From JAJYRX01 sp041655275 (lineage in GTDB: Bacteria > Pseudomonadota > Gammaproteobacteria > Burkholderiales > Burkholderiaceae_B), in assembly GCA_041655275.1 (NCBI GenBank), contig JBBAFU010000005.1, forward strand, positions 1 to 64,000: DNA of 64,000 bases, given 5' to 3'. How positions within the stretch are numbered: position 1 is the stretch's first letter; the number at the start of each line of letters is the position of its first letter. A program made the position numbers and the translations under genes. The notes below the pieces were generated by a model. That model was given only the letters and a program-made list of their open reading frames with translations. It was not told where the DNA came from and searched no databases. Below, one piece after another: positions 51,965-60,951 of this stretch.

Positions 51965-53761
51965 ATGCGTACCTGCTACTGCGGCGAGGTGAACAAAGAC
52001 CATCTGGACCAGATCGTGACTCTCTACGGCTGGGTGCATCGCCGTCGCGACCACGGGGGCGTTATCTTCATCGATCTGCGCGATCGCGCCGGTCTGGCCC
52101 AGCTGGTGTTCGACCCCGCCAATGAACAGGCTTTTGCCACGGCCGAGCGCCTGCGCAACGAGTACTGCCTGCGCGTGCGCGGCCGCGTGCGCCTGCGCCC
52201 CGAAGGTACGGTGAATCCCGATCTCGCTTCGGGCGAGATCGAGGTGGTCTGCGATGAGGTGAGCATCCTCAACCCTTCGGTCACGCCGGCCTTCCAGCTG
52301 GATGACGACAAGCTTTCCGAAACCACGCGGCTCACGCATCGCGTGCTGGACCTGCGCCGCCCGCAGATGCAGCACAACCTCATGCTGCGCCATCGGGTGG
52401 CCATGGTGGTGCGCAACCATCTGGATGCCCAGGGCTTCATCGATATCGAGACGCCCATGCTCACGCGCAGCACGCCCGAAGGCGCGCGTGACTATCTGGT
52501 GCCGTCGCGCGTGCATGCCGGCCATTTCTTCGCCCTGCCGCAGTCGCCGCAGCTGTTCAAGCAGATGCTCATGGTGTCGGGTTTCGATCGCTATTACCAG
52601 ATCACCAAGTGCTTTCGCGACGAGGACCTGCGGGCCGATCGCCAGCCCGAGTTCACCCAGATCGATTGTGAAACATCCTTTCTTGATGAAGCGGCCATCC
52701 GCAGCCTGTTCGAAGGCATGGTGCGCGAGGTGTTCGGGAAGGTATTGCAGGTCAGCCTGCCCACGCCGCTGCCCACGCTCAGCTGGGAGGAGGCCATGCA
52801 GCGCTATGGCTCGGACAAGCCCGATCTGCGCGTCAATCTCGAGCTGGTCGATGTGGCCGACGTGCTGCGCGATGTGGACTTCAAGGTCTTCTCCGGCCCG
52901 GCCAACGATGCATCCTGTCGTGTTGTGGCGCTGCGCGTGCCCGGCGGCGGCGCATTGCCGCGCAGCGAGATCGATGCCTGCACGCGCTTTGTCGGCATCT
53001 ACGGTGCGCGCGGCCTGGCCTATATCAAGGTCAACCAGGCGGATGTGGTGCCCGGCGGCCTGCAGTCGCCCATCGTCAAGAACATCCACGATGACGCCTT
53101 GCGTGCCATCCTCGAGCGCACCGGCGCCCGGGACGGGGATCTGATCTTCTTCGGTGCCGACAGGGCGCGCATCGTCAATGACGCCATGGGCGCCTTGCGC
53201 GTGCGCATCGGCCACAGCGATTTCGGTCGGGAAAACGGGCTGTTCGAGGCCGGCTGGAAGCCATTGTGGGTCGTCGACTTTCCCATGTTCGAGTACGACG
53301 AGGAGGCACAGCGCTGGTCGGCCGCCCATCATCCGTTCACCAGTCCGAAGGATGGCCACGAGGACTGGTTGCAGTCCGATCCGGCGCGTGTCAGGGCCAA
53401 GGCCTATGACATGGTGATCAACGGCTGGGAAGTCGGGGGCGGCTCCGTGCGTATCCATCGCGCCGAGATCCAGGCCAAGGTCTTCCAGGCGCTGGGCATC
53501 GATGAGACGCAGGCGCGCGAGAAGTTCGGCTTCCTGCTCGATGCACTCCAGTACGGTGCGCCGCCGCACGGCGGCGTGGCCTTTGGGCTGGATCGGCTGG
53601 TCACCCTGATGGCGGGCGCCGACTCGATTCGCGATGTCATCGCCTTTCCCAAGACGCAGCGTGCCCAGTGTCTGCTTACCCAGGCGCCGTCCACCGTGGA
53701 CGAGGCCCAGCTGCGCGAGCTCCACATCCGCGTGCGCACGCCGGCGCCCAAGCTGGAGTAA
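51965..53761 (+). CDS. aspS: Aspartate--tRNA(Asp/Asn) ligase
   Basis: The 598-residue class II synthetase has an N-terminal OB anticodon-binding domain (1-110), motif 2 (FRDEDLRADRQPEFTQID), the bacterial GAD insertion (about 290-420) and motif 3 (GLDRLVTLMAG). The start is fixed by MRTCYCGEVNKDHLDQ; a longer in-frame start at 51929 is less likely. Whether it is discriminating or also charges tRNA-Asn cannot be judged here. The next gene begins 2 nt after its stop. Confidence 0.96.
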   Translation: MRTCYCGEVNKDHLDQIVTLYGWVHRRRDHGGVIFIDLRDRAGLAQLVFDPANEQAFATAERLRNEYCLRVRGRVRLRPEGTVNPDLASGEIEVVCDEVSILNPSVTPAFQLDDDKLSETTRLTHRVLDLRRPQMQHNLMLRHRVAMVVRNHLDAQGFIDIETPMLTRSTPEGARDYLVPSRVHAGHFFALPQSPQLFKQMLMVSGFDRYYQITKCFRDEDLRADRQPEFTQIDCETSFLDEAAIRSLFEGMVREVFGKVLQVSLPTPLPTLSWEEAMQRYGSDKPDLRVNLELVDVADVLRDVDFKVFSGPANDASCRVVALRVPGGGALPRSEIDACTRFVGIYGARGLAYIKVNQADVVPGGLQSPIVKNIHDDALRAILERTGARDGDLIFFGADRARIVNDAMGALRVRIGHSDFGRENGLFEAGWKPLWVVDFPMFEYDEEAQRWSAAHHPFTSPKDGHEDWLQSDPARVRAKAYDMVINGWEVGGGSVRIHRAEIQAKVFQALGIDETQAREKFGFLLDALQYGAPPHGGVAFGLDRLVTLMAGADSIRDVIAFPKTQRAQCLLTQAPSTVDEAQLRELHIRVRTPAPKLE

Positions 53762-53763
53762 TC

Positions 53764-54618
53764 GTGTCCGCCATACGGGTCATCAGCTACAACATCCACA
53801 AGGGGCGCTCGGCCACGGGCAGCCGGGAGTCGCTGGCCGACCTGCGCCTGGGCCTGTATGGCCTGCGTCCCGACCTGCTCTTCCTGCAGGAAGTGCAGGG
53901 GCGCAACGAGATGCGTTCCAGCCTGCATGCCCAGCATGAGTCGCTCAGTGCGGCGCTGGGCATGGAGGCCGCCTATGGCTGCAATGCCGTGCGTCCGCGC
54001 ACCGATCACGGCAATGCACTGCTGACCCGCTTTCCCATCCTGCATCAGGAAAATCTCGATATTTCCGATCACCGGCTGGAGCAGCGTGGCCTGCTGCACG
54101 TGGTCATCGATATGGATGGCCGTCCCGTGCATTGCCTGGTGGTGCACCTGGGGCTGTTCGGGGGCGGGCGATCGCGCCAGATTGCCGCCCTGGTCGAGCG
54201 CATCCGCCTGTGGGTGCCGGATGACGAGCCTTTGCTGATTGCCGGTGACTTCAACGACTGGAAGAATCAGCTGGCGCCGCTGTTCGTGCGCCAGCTCCAG
54301 CTCTACGAAGTGTTTGCCGTCGCGCCGCACAGTGGTATTGCCGTGCCCGCCTACGGCGGACCCATCCATCGCATCCGCAGCACGCTGCGCCGTGCACGCC
54401 CCACGGCGGGCCAGCGTGCCGTGCATGAGCTGGGGCATCAGGGCGCGGCCCGCCTGACGCCGCCGCCACGCACTTTCCCGGCGGCCTTCCCGTGGCTGCG
54501 GCTGGATCGCATCTATCAGCGCGGCTTTGCCGTACGCCAGGCGCAGGTTCTGCAGGGCACGCCGTGGCGCCAGCTTTCCGATCACGCGCCGCTGCTCACG
54601 GAACTTGAATTGCCCTGA
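53764..54618 (+). CDS. Endonuclease/exonuclease/phosphatase-fold protein
   Basis: A 284-residue protein with the metal-dependent EEP fold. Visible motifs are RVISYNIHKGRS, LLFLQEVQ (Mg ligand E), HLGLFG, IAGDFNDWK and the final SDHAPLL. It may be a phosphodiesterase acting on nucleic acid or on lipid head groups. The start is GTG 53764. It is followed 12 nt later by a cardiolipin synthase, and the pairing suggests a membrane-lipid role, an inference from neighbourhood. Confidence 0.88.
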   Translation: MSAIRVISYNIHKGRSATGSRESLADLRLGLYGLRPDLLFLQEVQGRNEMRSSLHAQHESLSAALGMEAAYGCNAVRPRTDHGNALLTRFPILHQENLDISDHRLEQRGLLHVVIDMDGRPVHCLVVHLGLFGGGRSRQIAALVERIRLWVPDDEPLLIAGDFNDWKNQLAPLFVRQLQLYEVFAVAPHSGIAVPAYGGPIHRIRSTLRRARPTAGQRAVHELGHQGAARLTPPPRTFPAAFPWLRLDRIYQRGFAVRQAQVLQGTPWRQLSDHAPLLTELELP

Positions 54619-54630
54619 GGCGGTGGCATC

Positions 54631-55869
54631 ATGGCCCTCTTGCCCTTTCCATCGGTGAAGCTGGACTGGCGCGACGGCAATGGTATTGACCTGCTCAACA
54701 GCGGCGCCGACTTCTTTCCGGCCCTGTGCGCAGCCGTGGATGCGGCGCGCCACAGCGTGCATCTGGAAACCTATATCTTCAATCTGGATGCCACCGGCCG
54801 GCATGTGCTGGACACCCTGGCGGCGGCCTGCGCCCGCGGTGTGCGCGTGCGAGTGGTCATCGACGGTTTTGGCAGCCACGCACAGGCGGATGAGCTGGTT
54901 GCGCGCCTGCAGGCCATGGGTGTCCGCTGGCGCATCTACAAGCCCCGCCCCAAAGGAACCTGGCGCCGGCGGTTGTCGCCTTCCCGCCTGCGCCGCCTGC
55001 ATCGCAAGACGGCGGTGATCGACCGTTGTGTCGGCTTTGTCGGCGGGATCAACATCCTCGATGACTATTTCGATGTGCCGAATGATGGCTGCGGGCCCAT
55101 GCCACGCTTCGATTTTGCAGTGCGCCTGCGCGGGCCGCTGGTGGCCGATCTGTTGCGCGCCCAGCGTACCCTGTGGCTGCGCATGGGCTGGCGCCGTCCC
55201 GACGACCTGGAAGGCTTCCAGCGCCGGCTCAGCCGCCTGATGCAGTGGCGGGCGCGGCGCCGGCCGGCACCCGTGCCGGCAGCCGAGCCGGGTCAGCGTG
55301 CGGCGCTGGTGCTGCGCGACAACTTCCGGTTTGCACGCCGTATAGAGAAGGTTTACCTGCTCGCCTTGCGCGAGGCCCGCAGGGACGTCCTGATTGCCAA
55401 CGCCTATTTCTTCCCCGGACGGCGCCTGCGCAATGCCATGGTGGAGGCCGCGCGGCGCGGTGTGCGCGTGCGGCTGATGCTGCAGGGGCGGCCGGAGTAT
55501 CCGGTACAGCACTGGGCCAGCCGCCATATGTATGCCGAGCTGCTTGCCGGCGGCGTCGAGCTGTATGAATACCAGCCCAGCTACCTGCACGCCAAGGTCG
55601 CCGTCATTGATGATCAGGCCATGGTGGGATCGGCCAACCTTGATCCGTTCAGCCTGTTTCTTGCGCGTGAGGCCAACGTCTGGGTTGATGATGCTGCGTT
55701 TGCCCAAAGCCTGCGCACCGAGCTCGAAAAAGCCCTGGCGCAGCATTGCCGGCGCATCACCAGTCAGGCCTGGAATTCACGCCGGATCTGGCAGCGGTTT
55801 CTGGACGGCGTGGGCTATCTGGTCCTGCGTGCGGGGGTCGCCATCACCGGGAAGTCTTCGGAGTATTGA
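54631..55869 (+). CDS. clsB: Cardiolipin synthase ClsB-type phospholipase D-family enzyme
   Basis: The 412-residue protein has two HKD motifs: LHRKTAVIDRCVGFVGGIN in the first half, and YLHAKVAVIDD followed by MVGSANLDPFS in the second. This is the phospholipase D active-site pair, with no N-terminal membrane helices, as in ClsB. It would make cardiolipin from phosphatidylglycerol at the inner membrane. It converges on the TacAT-type toxin gene, 25 nt away. Confidence 0.92.
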   Translation: MALLPFPSVKLDWRDGNGIDLLNSGADFFPALCAAVDAARHSVHLETYIFNLDATGRHVLDTLAAACARGVRVRVVIDGFGSHAQADELVARLQAMGVRWRIYKPRPKGTWRRRLSPSRLRRLHRKTAVIDRCVGFVGGINILDDYFDVPNDGCGPMPRFDFAVRLRGPLVADLLRAQRTLWLRMGWRRPDDLEGFQRRLSRLMQWRARRRPAPVPAAEPGQRAALVLRDNFRFARRIEKVYLLALREARRDVLIANAYFFPGRRLRNAMVEAARRGVRVRLMLQGRPEYPVQHWASRHMYAELLAGGVELYEYQPSYLHAKVAVIDDQAMVGSANLDPFSLFLAREANVWVDDAAFAQSLRTELEKALAQHCRRITSQAWNSRRIWQRFLDGVGYLVLRAGVAITGKSSEY

Positions 55870-55894
55870 GCAAGGCAAGATACCAATCGATACG

Positions 55895-56413
55895 CTATTC
55901 GAAAAGTTGCGCTATCTGCGACATGGGCAGGAACAGCCGAAGGGGCGCATGCTGGAACGGCTGAAAATCAAAATGACGGTAAAAGCTTTCTGCCCCCTCG
56001 TTTTTTGCATCCACAATCACTGCCATGGCTGCGATCTGCTGTGCGGTCTCCAGGCAGCGGCGCAAGGCATCGATCAGCAGGAATTCGCCGACACCTTGCC
56101 CGGCAGCGGAACGATCCACAGCCAGCCGGCCGAGCAGTGTAACGGGTAATTGACCGTAGCGTGGCAGCCGCTTCATCAGATCTGCGGGCAACTCATCAAC
56201 GGGAATGATGGACGATGAAAGGGTGTAGAAGCCGTGGATTTTCCGGGTGTCCGGCCCCGTGAGCACAAACGGCGCCGCCACTCGCCTTTCAGCATCCTGT
56301 CGCGCTTGCGTGCGTAAATAACGATTCAGGCCTTCCTCGCCGCAGTCGAATGACTTGCGGTCATGGATTCTGGCAAGCGGGCTGATGTGCTCCGGAGCAA
56401 GAATAAGCGCCAA
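55895..56413 (-). CDS. GNAT-family toxin of a TacAT-type toxin-antitoxin pair
   Basis: A 172-residue GNAT acetyltransferase with FDCGEEGLNRYLRTQARQD at the N-terminus, a feature of TacT/AtaT-like toxins, and the acetyl-CoA loop LAVDRSAAGQGVG. A conserved tyrosine lies in ESFYRHFDF. TacT-type toxins acetylate charged tRNA and block translation. The start is TTG immediately after the antitoxin TGA (no gap), so its synthesis depends on antitoxin translation. The gene seems full length and intact. Confidence 0.9.
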   Translation of the reverse strand: MALILAPEHISPLARIHDRKSFDCGEEGLNRYLRTQARQDAERRVAAPFVLTGPDTRKIHGFYTLSSSIIPVDELPADLMKRLPRYGQLPVTLLGRLAVDRSAAGQGVGEFLLIDALRRCLETAQQIAAMAVIVDAKNEGAESFYRHFDFQPFQHAPLRLFLPMSQIAQLFE

Positions 56414-56710
56414 TCAGTTCCCTGCCTTTTGGCGGTAGGCCTGCGCGGCCTTCTGCAAGCGCGGTCCTGGTGCGGAAGGGGTCAGCAGTGTGGTCACGAA
56501 AGCAAGCTGCTCTTCGCGGCTGAGGCGGATGAGCTCATGCTCCTGCACGATCTTCGCAGCCGCTTCCTGCGTGCTGTCGACGACAAGTTCGCTCAGGGTA
56601 CGTCCCGTCAGACTCGCCGCCTGCTGGAAAAAGTCTTTCTGGTCGCTGGACACGCGCACCTCAAGGCGCGCATTGCGTGGCTTGAGGTGGGCTTCAGGTG
56701 TGGTCAGCAT
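56414..56710 (-). CDS. DUF1778 (TacA-type) antitoxin
   Basis: A 98-residue protein with a ribbon-helix-helix N-terminus (ARLEVRVSSDQKDFFQQAASLTGRTLSELVV) given here as part of residues 14-44, and a C-terminal toxin-neutralising tail with LSREEQLAFVTTLL. DUF1778 proteins pair with GNAT toxins and repress their own promoter. It is the first gene of the pair, with operator-like palindromes upstream. Confidence 0.92.
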   Translation of the reverse strand: MLTTPEAHLKPRNARLEVRVSSDQKDFFQQAASLTGRTLSELVVDSTQEAAAKIVQEHELIRLSREEQLAFVTTLLTPSAPGPRLQKAAQAYRQKAGN

Positions 56711-56730
56711 GGTTTGCCTTTTGAGGGTTG

Positions 56731-56777
56731 ATTCATATGTAATATGTGAATGTACGTTATTTGTCCGTACGAATCAA
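56731..56777 (-). promoter_or_regulatory. Promoter and operator-like palindromes of the TacAT-type pair
   Basis: Reading leftward, a -35 TTGATT (56777-56772) and a -10 TACATT (56754-56749) are 17 bp apart. An inverted repeat GTACG (56752-56756) / CGTAC (56766-56770) lies between the boxes. An imperfect palindrome (56731-56751, ATTCATAT against ATATGTGAAT) covers the start of transcription. This suits autorepression by a ribbon-helix-helix antitoxin. Confidence 0.5.
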
Positions 56778-56876
56778 GGTGGATATCGCATTTGATGCAT
56801 CGACGGAACACCGGATAATGCACTGCTGCGGTAAGCTTGAAGCTATCCAGCAGTTTGTCACAAGGAGAATACAGAC

Positions 56877-57740
56877 GTGAATGACGCCGGTCTCGAGCTG
56901 GTCAGCCAGCACCGCTGCTTCGACGGCAGCCAGCGTTTCTATCGCCACGCTTCCACCACTATCGGCCTGCCCATGCGGTTTTCGGTCTTTGTGCCGCCCC
57001 AGGCGCAGCATGGCAGGGTGCCCGTGCTGTTCTTCCTGGCCGGCCTGACCTGCACAGAGGAAACCTTCATGATCAAGGCGGGTGCGCAGCGCATGGCCGC
57101 ACACCACGGCATCATGCTGGTTGCCCCCGACACCAGCCCGCGCGGTGCCGGCGTGCCCGGTGAGGATGATGACTGGGATCTGGGTACCGGCGCCGGTTTC
57201 TACCTGGATGCCACCCAGGCGCCCTGGTCCATGCACTATCGCATGGAAAGCTGGATCATGCAGGAACTGTTCGATGGGGTCACCCGGGCCCTGCCGGGTG
57301 ATGCGGCGCGTGTGGGCATCTGCGGGCATTCCATGGGCGGGCATGGTGCCCTTGTGCTGGCCCAGCGCCACCGCGAGCGCTTTCAGTCGGTATCGGCGTT
57401 TGCGCCTATCGCGGCGCCCAGCCGCTGTCCCTGGGGCGAGAAAGCGTTTTCCGCCTACCTGGGGCCGGATCGCAAGGCCTGGTCGGCCCATGACGCCAGT
57501 ATGCTGATGGCCGGCGCCCGACGCCCTTTTCCGGGCGGCATACTCATCGATCAGGGCCTGGCCGACGGCTTCCTGGCAGAGCAGCTCTATCCCGAAGCTT
57601 TCGAGCAGGCCTGTCGCCAGGCCGATCAGCCGCTCACGCTGCGCCGCCATGCCGGCTATGACCACGGCTATTACTTCATTGCCACCTTCATGGCCGATCA
57701 CCTGGCGTTCCATGCGCGCCAGCTGGGTATTTCAGCGTAG
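56877..57740 (+). CDS. fghA: S-formylglutathione hydrolase
   Basis: The 287-residue esterase-D family alpha/beta-hydrolase has the nucleophile motif GHSMGGHGAL, the oxyanion region FLAGLTCTEETF and the catalytic histidine in YDHGYYF. It hydrolyses S-formylglutathione to formate and glutathione in formaldehyde detoxification. The partner glutathione-dependent formaldehyde dehydrogenase is not adjacent. GTG 56877 has a strong AAGGAG upstream. Its 3' end overlaps the convergent binding-protein gene by 9 nt. Confidence 0.95.
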   Translation: MNDAGLELVSQHRCFDGSQRFYRHASTTIGLPMRFSVFVPPQAQHGRVPVLFFLAGLTCTEETFMIKAGAQRMAAHHGIMLVAPDTSPRGAGVPGEDDDWDLGTGAGFYLDATQAPWSMHYRMESWIMQELFDGVTRALPGDAARVGICGHSMGGHGALVLAQRHRERFQSVSAFAPIAAPSRCPWGEKAFSAYLGPDRKAWSAHDASMLMAGARRPFPGGILIDQGLADGFLAEQLYPEAFEQACRQADQPLTLRRHAGYDHGYYFIATFMADHLAFHARQLGISA

Positions 57741-58880
57741 CAGCCGCCACTGGCCGTCGCGCACGGTGATGAGCTCGCGTCCGCGTTCGTCGAAACCGCT
57801 GTGATCGTCGGGCGTCATGTTGTAGACGCCCTGGGTGGCCACGAGTTCGCGAGTCTGCTCCAGGGCGTCGCGCAAGGCGGCACGGAAGGCAGCCGTACCC
57901 GGCTGTGCCGTCTGTGCCGCCAGTGGCACGGCCTGCTCGAGCAGCAGCCCGGCATCGTATACATTGGCGCCGAAAGTGGCCGGCACGACATCGTACAGCG
58001 CGCGATAGCGGGCGATGTATTCCTCGACGATGGGCCGTGATGGATTGTTGTCGTCAATTTCCGGCAGCACGAGCATCAGGCCGGCGGCCAGGATCGTGCC
58101 TTCCACCGACTTGCCGCCGAGTTTCAGGAAGGCATCCAGTGCGGCACCGTGCGTCTGGTAGAACCGGCCCTGATAGCCCTGGCCGGCCAGTGTGACCTGC
58201 GGGAGCACGGCAGCCGCGCCGGTGGCCGCCACAAGCACGGCATCGGGCCGGGCCGCCAGCAGCTTCAGCGACTGCCCCGTGACCGACGGGTCCGAGCGCT
58301 GGAAACGTTCGGTGGCCACGATGCGGATGTCGTGCGCGGCGGCCAGCGCCGTCATCACCTTGAGCCAGTTCTCGCCATAGGCATCGTTCATGCCGATGAA
58401 GCCCAGCGTCCTGACGCCGTTTTGCACCATGTGATCCACGAGTGCGCGGGCGATGATGTCGTCGTTCTGCGTGGTCTTGAAGACCCAGCGTTTCTCTTCG
58501 GTCATGGGCAGCACGACGGCGGCCGTGCCCACCGGTGCCAGCATGGGTGTGCCCGACTCGGCCACGAAGGTGAGGACGCTCATGGCATTCGGAGAGCCGG
58601 TGGGGCCAATGATGGCATCCACGTTTTCCTCGGAAATCAGCTTGCGTACGCTGGTAACGGTCTGCGTCGGATCGCTCGCATCATCCAGCGAGATGTACTG
58701 GACGGTCAGGTCGCCGATCTCGCGCGGGAGCAGGGGCACCGTGTTTTTCTGCGGGATGCCGACCAGGGCCGTGGGGCCGGTGGCCGACGTGACCACACCG
58801 ATCTTGACCTGGGCAGCGGCGGGCAGGGACAGCAATGCCGCAGCAAGACTGAAGGCGGCGATGAAGGAAGTGCGCGACAT
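57732..58880 (-). CDS. LivK-type ABC transporter substrate-binding protein (orphan)
   Basis: A 382-residue periplasmic binding protein with a signal peptide (MSRTSFIAAFSLAAALLSLP, cleaved near AAA-QV). The type I fold of branched-chain amino acid or amide receptors is indicated by KIGVVTSATGPTALVG, DDASDPTQTVTSVRKLI and IGPTGSPNAMSV. ATG 58880 with GGAG upstream is preferred over a longer frame. No permease or ATPase gene lies nearby, as for many of the numerous orphan receptors in Bordetella-like bacteria. The ligand is unknown. Confidence 0.88.
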   Translation of the reverse strand: MSRTSFIAAFSLAAALLSLPAAAQVKIGVVTSATGPTALVGIPQKNTVPLLPREIGDLTVQYISLDDASDPTQTVTSVRKLISEENVDAIIGPTGSPNAMSVLTFVAESGTPMLAPVGTAAVVLPMTEEKRWVFKTTQNDDIIARALVDHMVQNGVRTLGFIGMNDAYGENWLKVMTALAAAHDIRIVATERFQRSDPSVTGQSLKLLAARPDAVLVAATGAAAVLPQVTLAGQGYQGRFYQTHGAALDAFLKLGGKSVEGTILAAGLMLVLPEIDDNNPSRPIVEEYIARYRALYDVVPATFGANVYDAGLLLEQAVPLAAQTAQPGTAAFRAALRDALEQTRELVATQGVYNMTPDDHSGFDERGRELITVRDGQWRLLR

Positions 58881-58959
58881 GCGAGCGCTCCGTGCAGGGG
58901 GATAAAGGCTTCGAGTATAGCGCCGGTGCAGGGAACTTGTACCGAATTGCGACGTCAAA

Positions 58960-58986
58960 TTAGCAGTCGATGCCATCGAGTGCTAA
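58960..58986 (+). promoter_or_regulatory. CIRCE element (HrcA operator) upstream of rpoH
   Basis: TTAGCAGTC (58960-58968), a 9-bp spacer and GAGTGCTAA (58978-58986) match the CIRCE consensus TTAGCACTC-N9-GAGTGCTAA with one mismatch. It lies 31 bp upstream of the chosen rpoH start. CIRCE is bound by the HrcA heat-shock repressor, so rpoH would be under HrcA control. It also lies 80 bp upstream of the divergent binding-protein gene. Confidence 0.88.
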
Positions 58987-59017
58987 AATGAATCCGATCA
59001 GTCAAGGAAACCTGTCA

Positions 59018-59902
<885 letters not shown>

Positions 59903-60040
59903 TATTTTGTTGCGATTTGCCCGCTGGAGCGATTGAACCAAAACGTCATCCGGCTGCCCAAATACAGACAGCGCAAGCACGGCTGTATCGCCCGCTTCGA
60001 TTTCTCCTCTTCCCCTCCCTTATGAAGCGGGTTTTTTCCG

Positions 60041-60067
60041 GGGCACCTCTGCTGGTGCCCTTTTTTT
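60041..60067 (+). terminator. Rho-independent terminator after rpoH
   Basis: GGGCACC (60041-60047), loop TCTGCT, GGTGCCC (60054-60060), then seven T (60061-60067). It is 138 nt after the rpoH stop; the gap in between holds no gene that I can recognise. Confidence 0.92.
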
Positions 60068-60142
60068 ATTGAATGAAGGCGTCAACGTCGAGTATGGCCG
60101 GCGGTATGTTCAAGCCAATGCCGCCGTGTCGCACGTCGAGGT

Positions 60143-60466
60143 TCAGAGTACGGATTCCAAGCCTTTGCGTTCAATGATATCGAGTAGTTTCTGTGATGGG
60201 CCGCTGGGGCGCTTGTCACCCACTTCCCACTTGCGGACAGTAGATACACTGGTATTGAGTACTGAGGCCAGGACGGCCTGGCTCAGTTGCAGGCGTTTGC
60301 GCAACGCCTTGATTTTCGCAGCATCGTAGTCTTGCACCGGTTCCAGACACAAAAGCTTGTACTTTTGCATCTTGCGCTTGTCGATGAATCCGAGACGATG
60401 CAGGTCGCGAGCACCTTCATGCACCGCCTCCATGATGCGGCTCTTGGGTTTGGCTGTTCCGGTCAT
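60143..60466 (-). CDS. HigA-type XRE antitoxin
   Basis: A 107-residue protein with an N-terminal RIMEAVHEGARDLHRLGFID and a C-terminal XRE helix-turn-helix (LSQAVLASVLNTSVSTVRKWE, about residues 70-90), ending KLLDIIERKGLESVL. This architecture matches HigA antitoxins encoded after RelE-like toxins. ATG 60466 with GGAG 8 nt upstream is chosen over a longer frame. It looks intact and could act as an orphan regulator, since the toxin before it is truncated. Confidence 0.88.
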   Translation of the reverse strand: MTGTAKPKSRIMEAVHEGARDLHRLGFIDKRKMQKYKLLCLEPVQDYDAAKIKALRKRLQLSQAVLASVLNTSVSTVRKWEVGDKRPSGPSQKLLDIIERKGLESVL

Positions 60467-60656
60467 TAGCGATCTCCAGCAAAGCGTCGTCGGCAACGGC
60501 AGTGTTCAGCTGTGCAATTGTGCACTTCAATAAATCTGCAGCATAGTCCTGCAAGGCTTGTAATTCATCGTCTCTGATATTGTCTCGCTCGTTCTTCTCA
60601 AAGCCAAACAGGAAGAACCATCGATTGCGCTTGTTGGTGGCGATCAGCGTTCTCAC
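60417..60656 (-). pseudogene. RelE/HigB-type toxin lacking its N-terminal half
   Basis: The frame holds the C-terminal half of a RelE-like toxin (PF06296 type): RGGVRTLIATNKRNRWFFLFGFEKNERDNI, then DDELQALQDYAADLL, spread over residues 1-45. Family homology starts about six codons upstream of GTG 60656 (GRGK, 60674). The usual first 50 residues (basic catalytic helix and strand) are absent in all three frames upstream. It overlaps higA by 50 nt. A 5' deletion or replacement has probably inactivated it; a rescue start at GTG 60656 would give a 79-residue fragment. Confidence 0.75.
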
Positions 60657-60674
60657 GCCACCGCGCTTGCCTCG

Positions 60675-60951
60675 CCCTCTAATGTACCACTTAGTGGCAT
60701 AATTTTTCCACGAATAAATAACTGTAGCCCGATCAGCAACATCAGGTGCATATCGGCTAAATAGATAGCATCGTAGGACGGCTACAGCATCGTCACCATT
60801 CGTATTTTTTCGAGGCGACGAGGTTGATCATCTCGATACCGGCTTGCTGTCCAAATATCGAACACGATCCGATGGGGATGCACCGATCTTCTGGAGGGTG
60901 GGGATTAGGCCGAATTATTGATTGTTCTGCGTCAGCCTGATGGCCCCTCTC
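60675..60951. other. Degenerate intergenic region between the toxin fragment and sco
   Basis: These 277 bp lack a gene I can support. On the minus strand a frame reads from about 60910 to a TAG at 60796 with a protein-like tail (HPHRIVFDIW, RRLEKIRMV), which may be the end of another lost gene. A small palindrome CCAC-TTA-GTGG lies at 60687-60697. Lower GC than the flanking sco gene suggests foreign or decayed sequence. Confidence 0.4.

Noticed and set aside
53404..55746. Frame of 780 codons on the minus strand opposite aspS and clsB
   Set aside because: The plus strand encodes recognisable full-length proteins; the antisense product has no motif and an abnormal composition.
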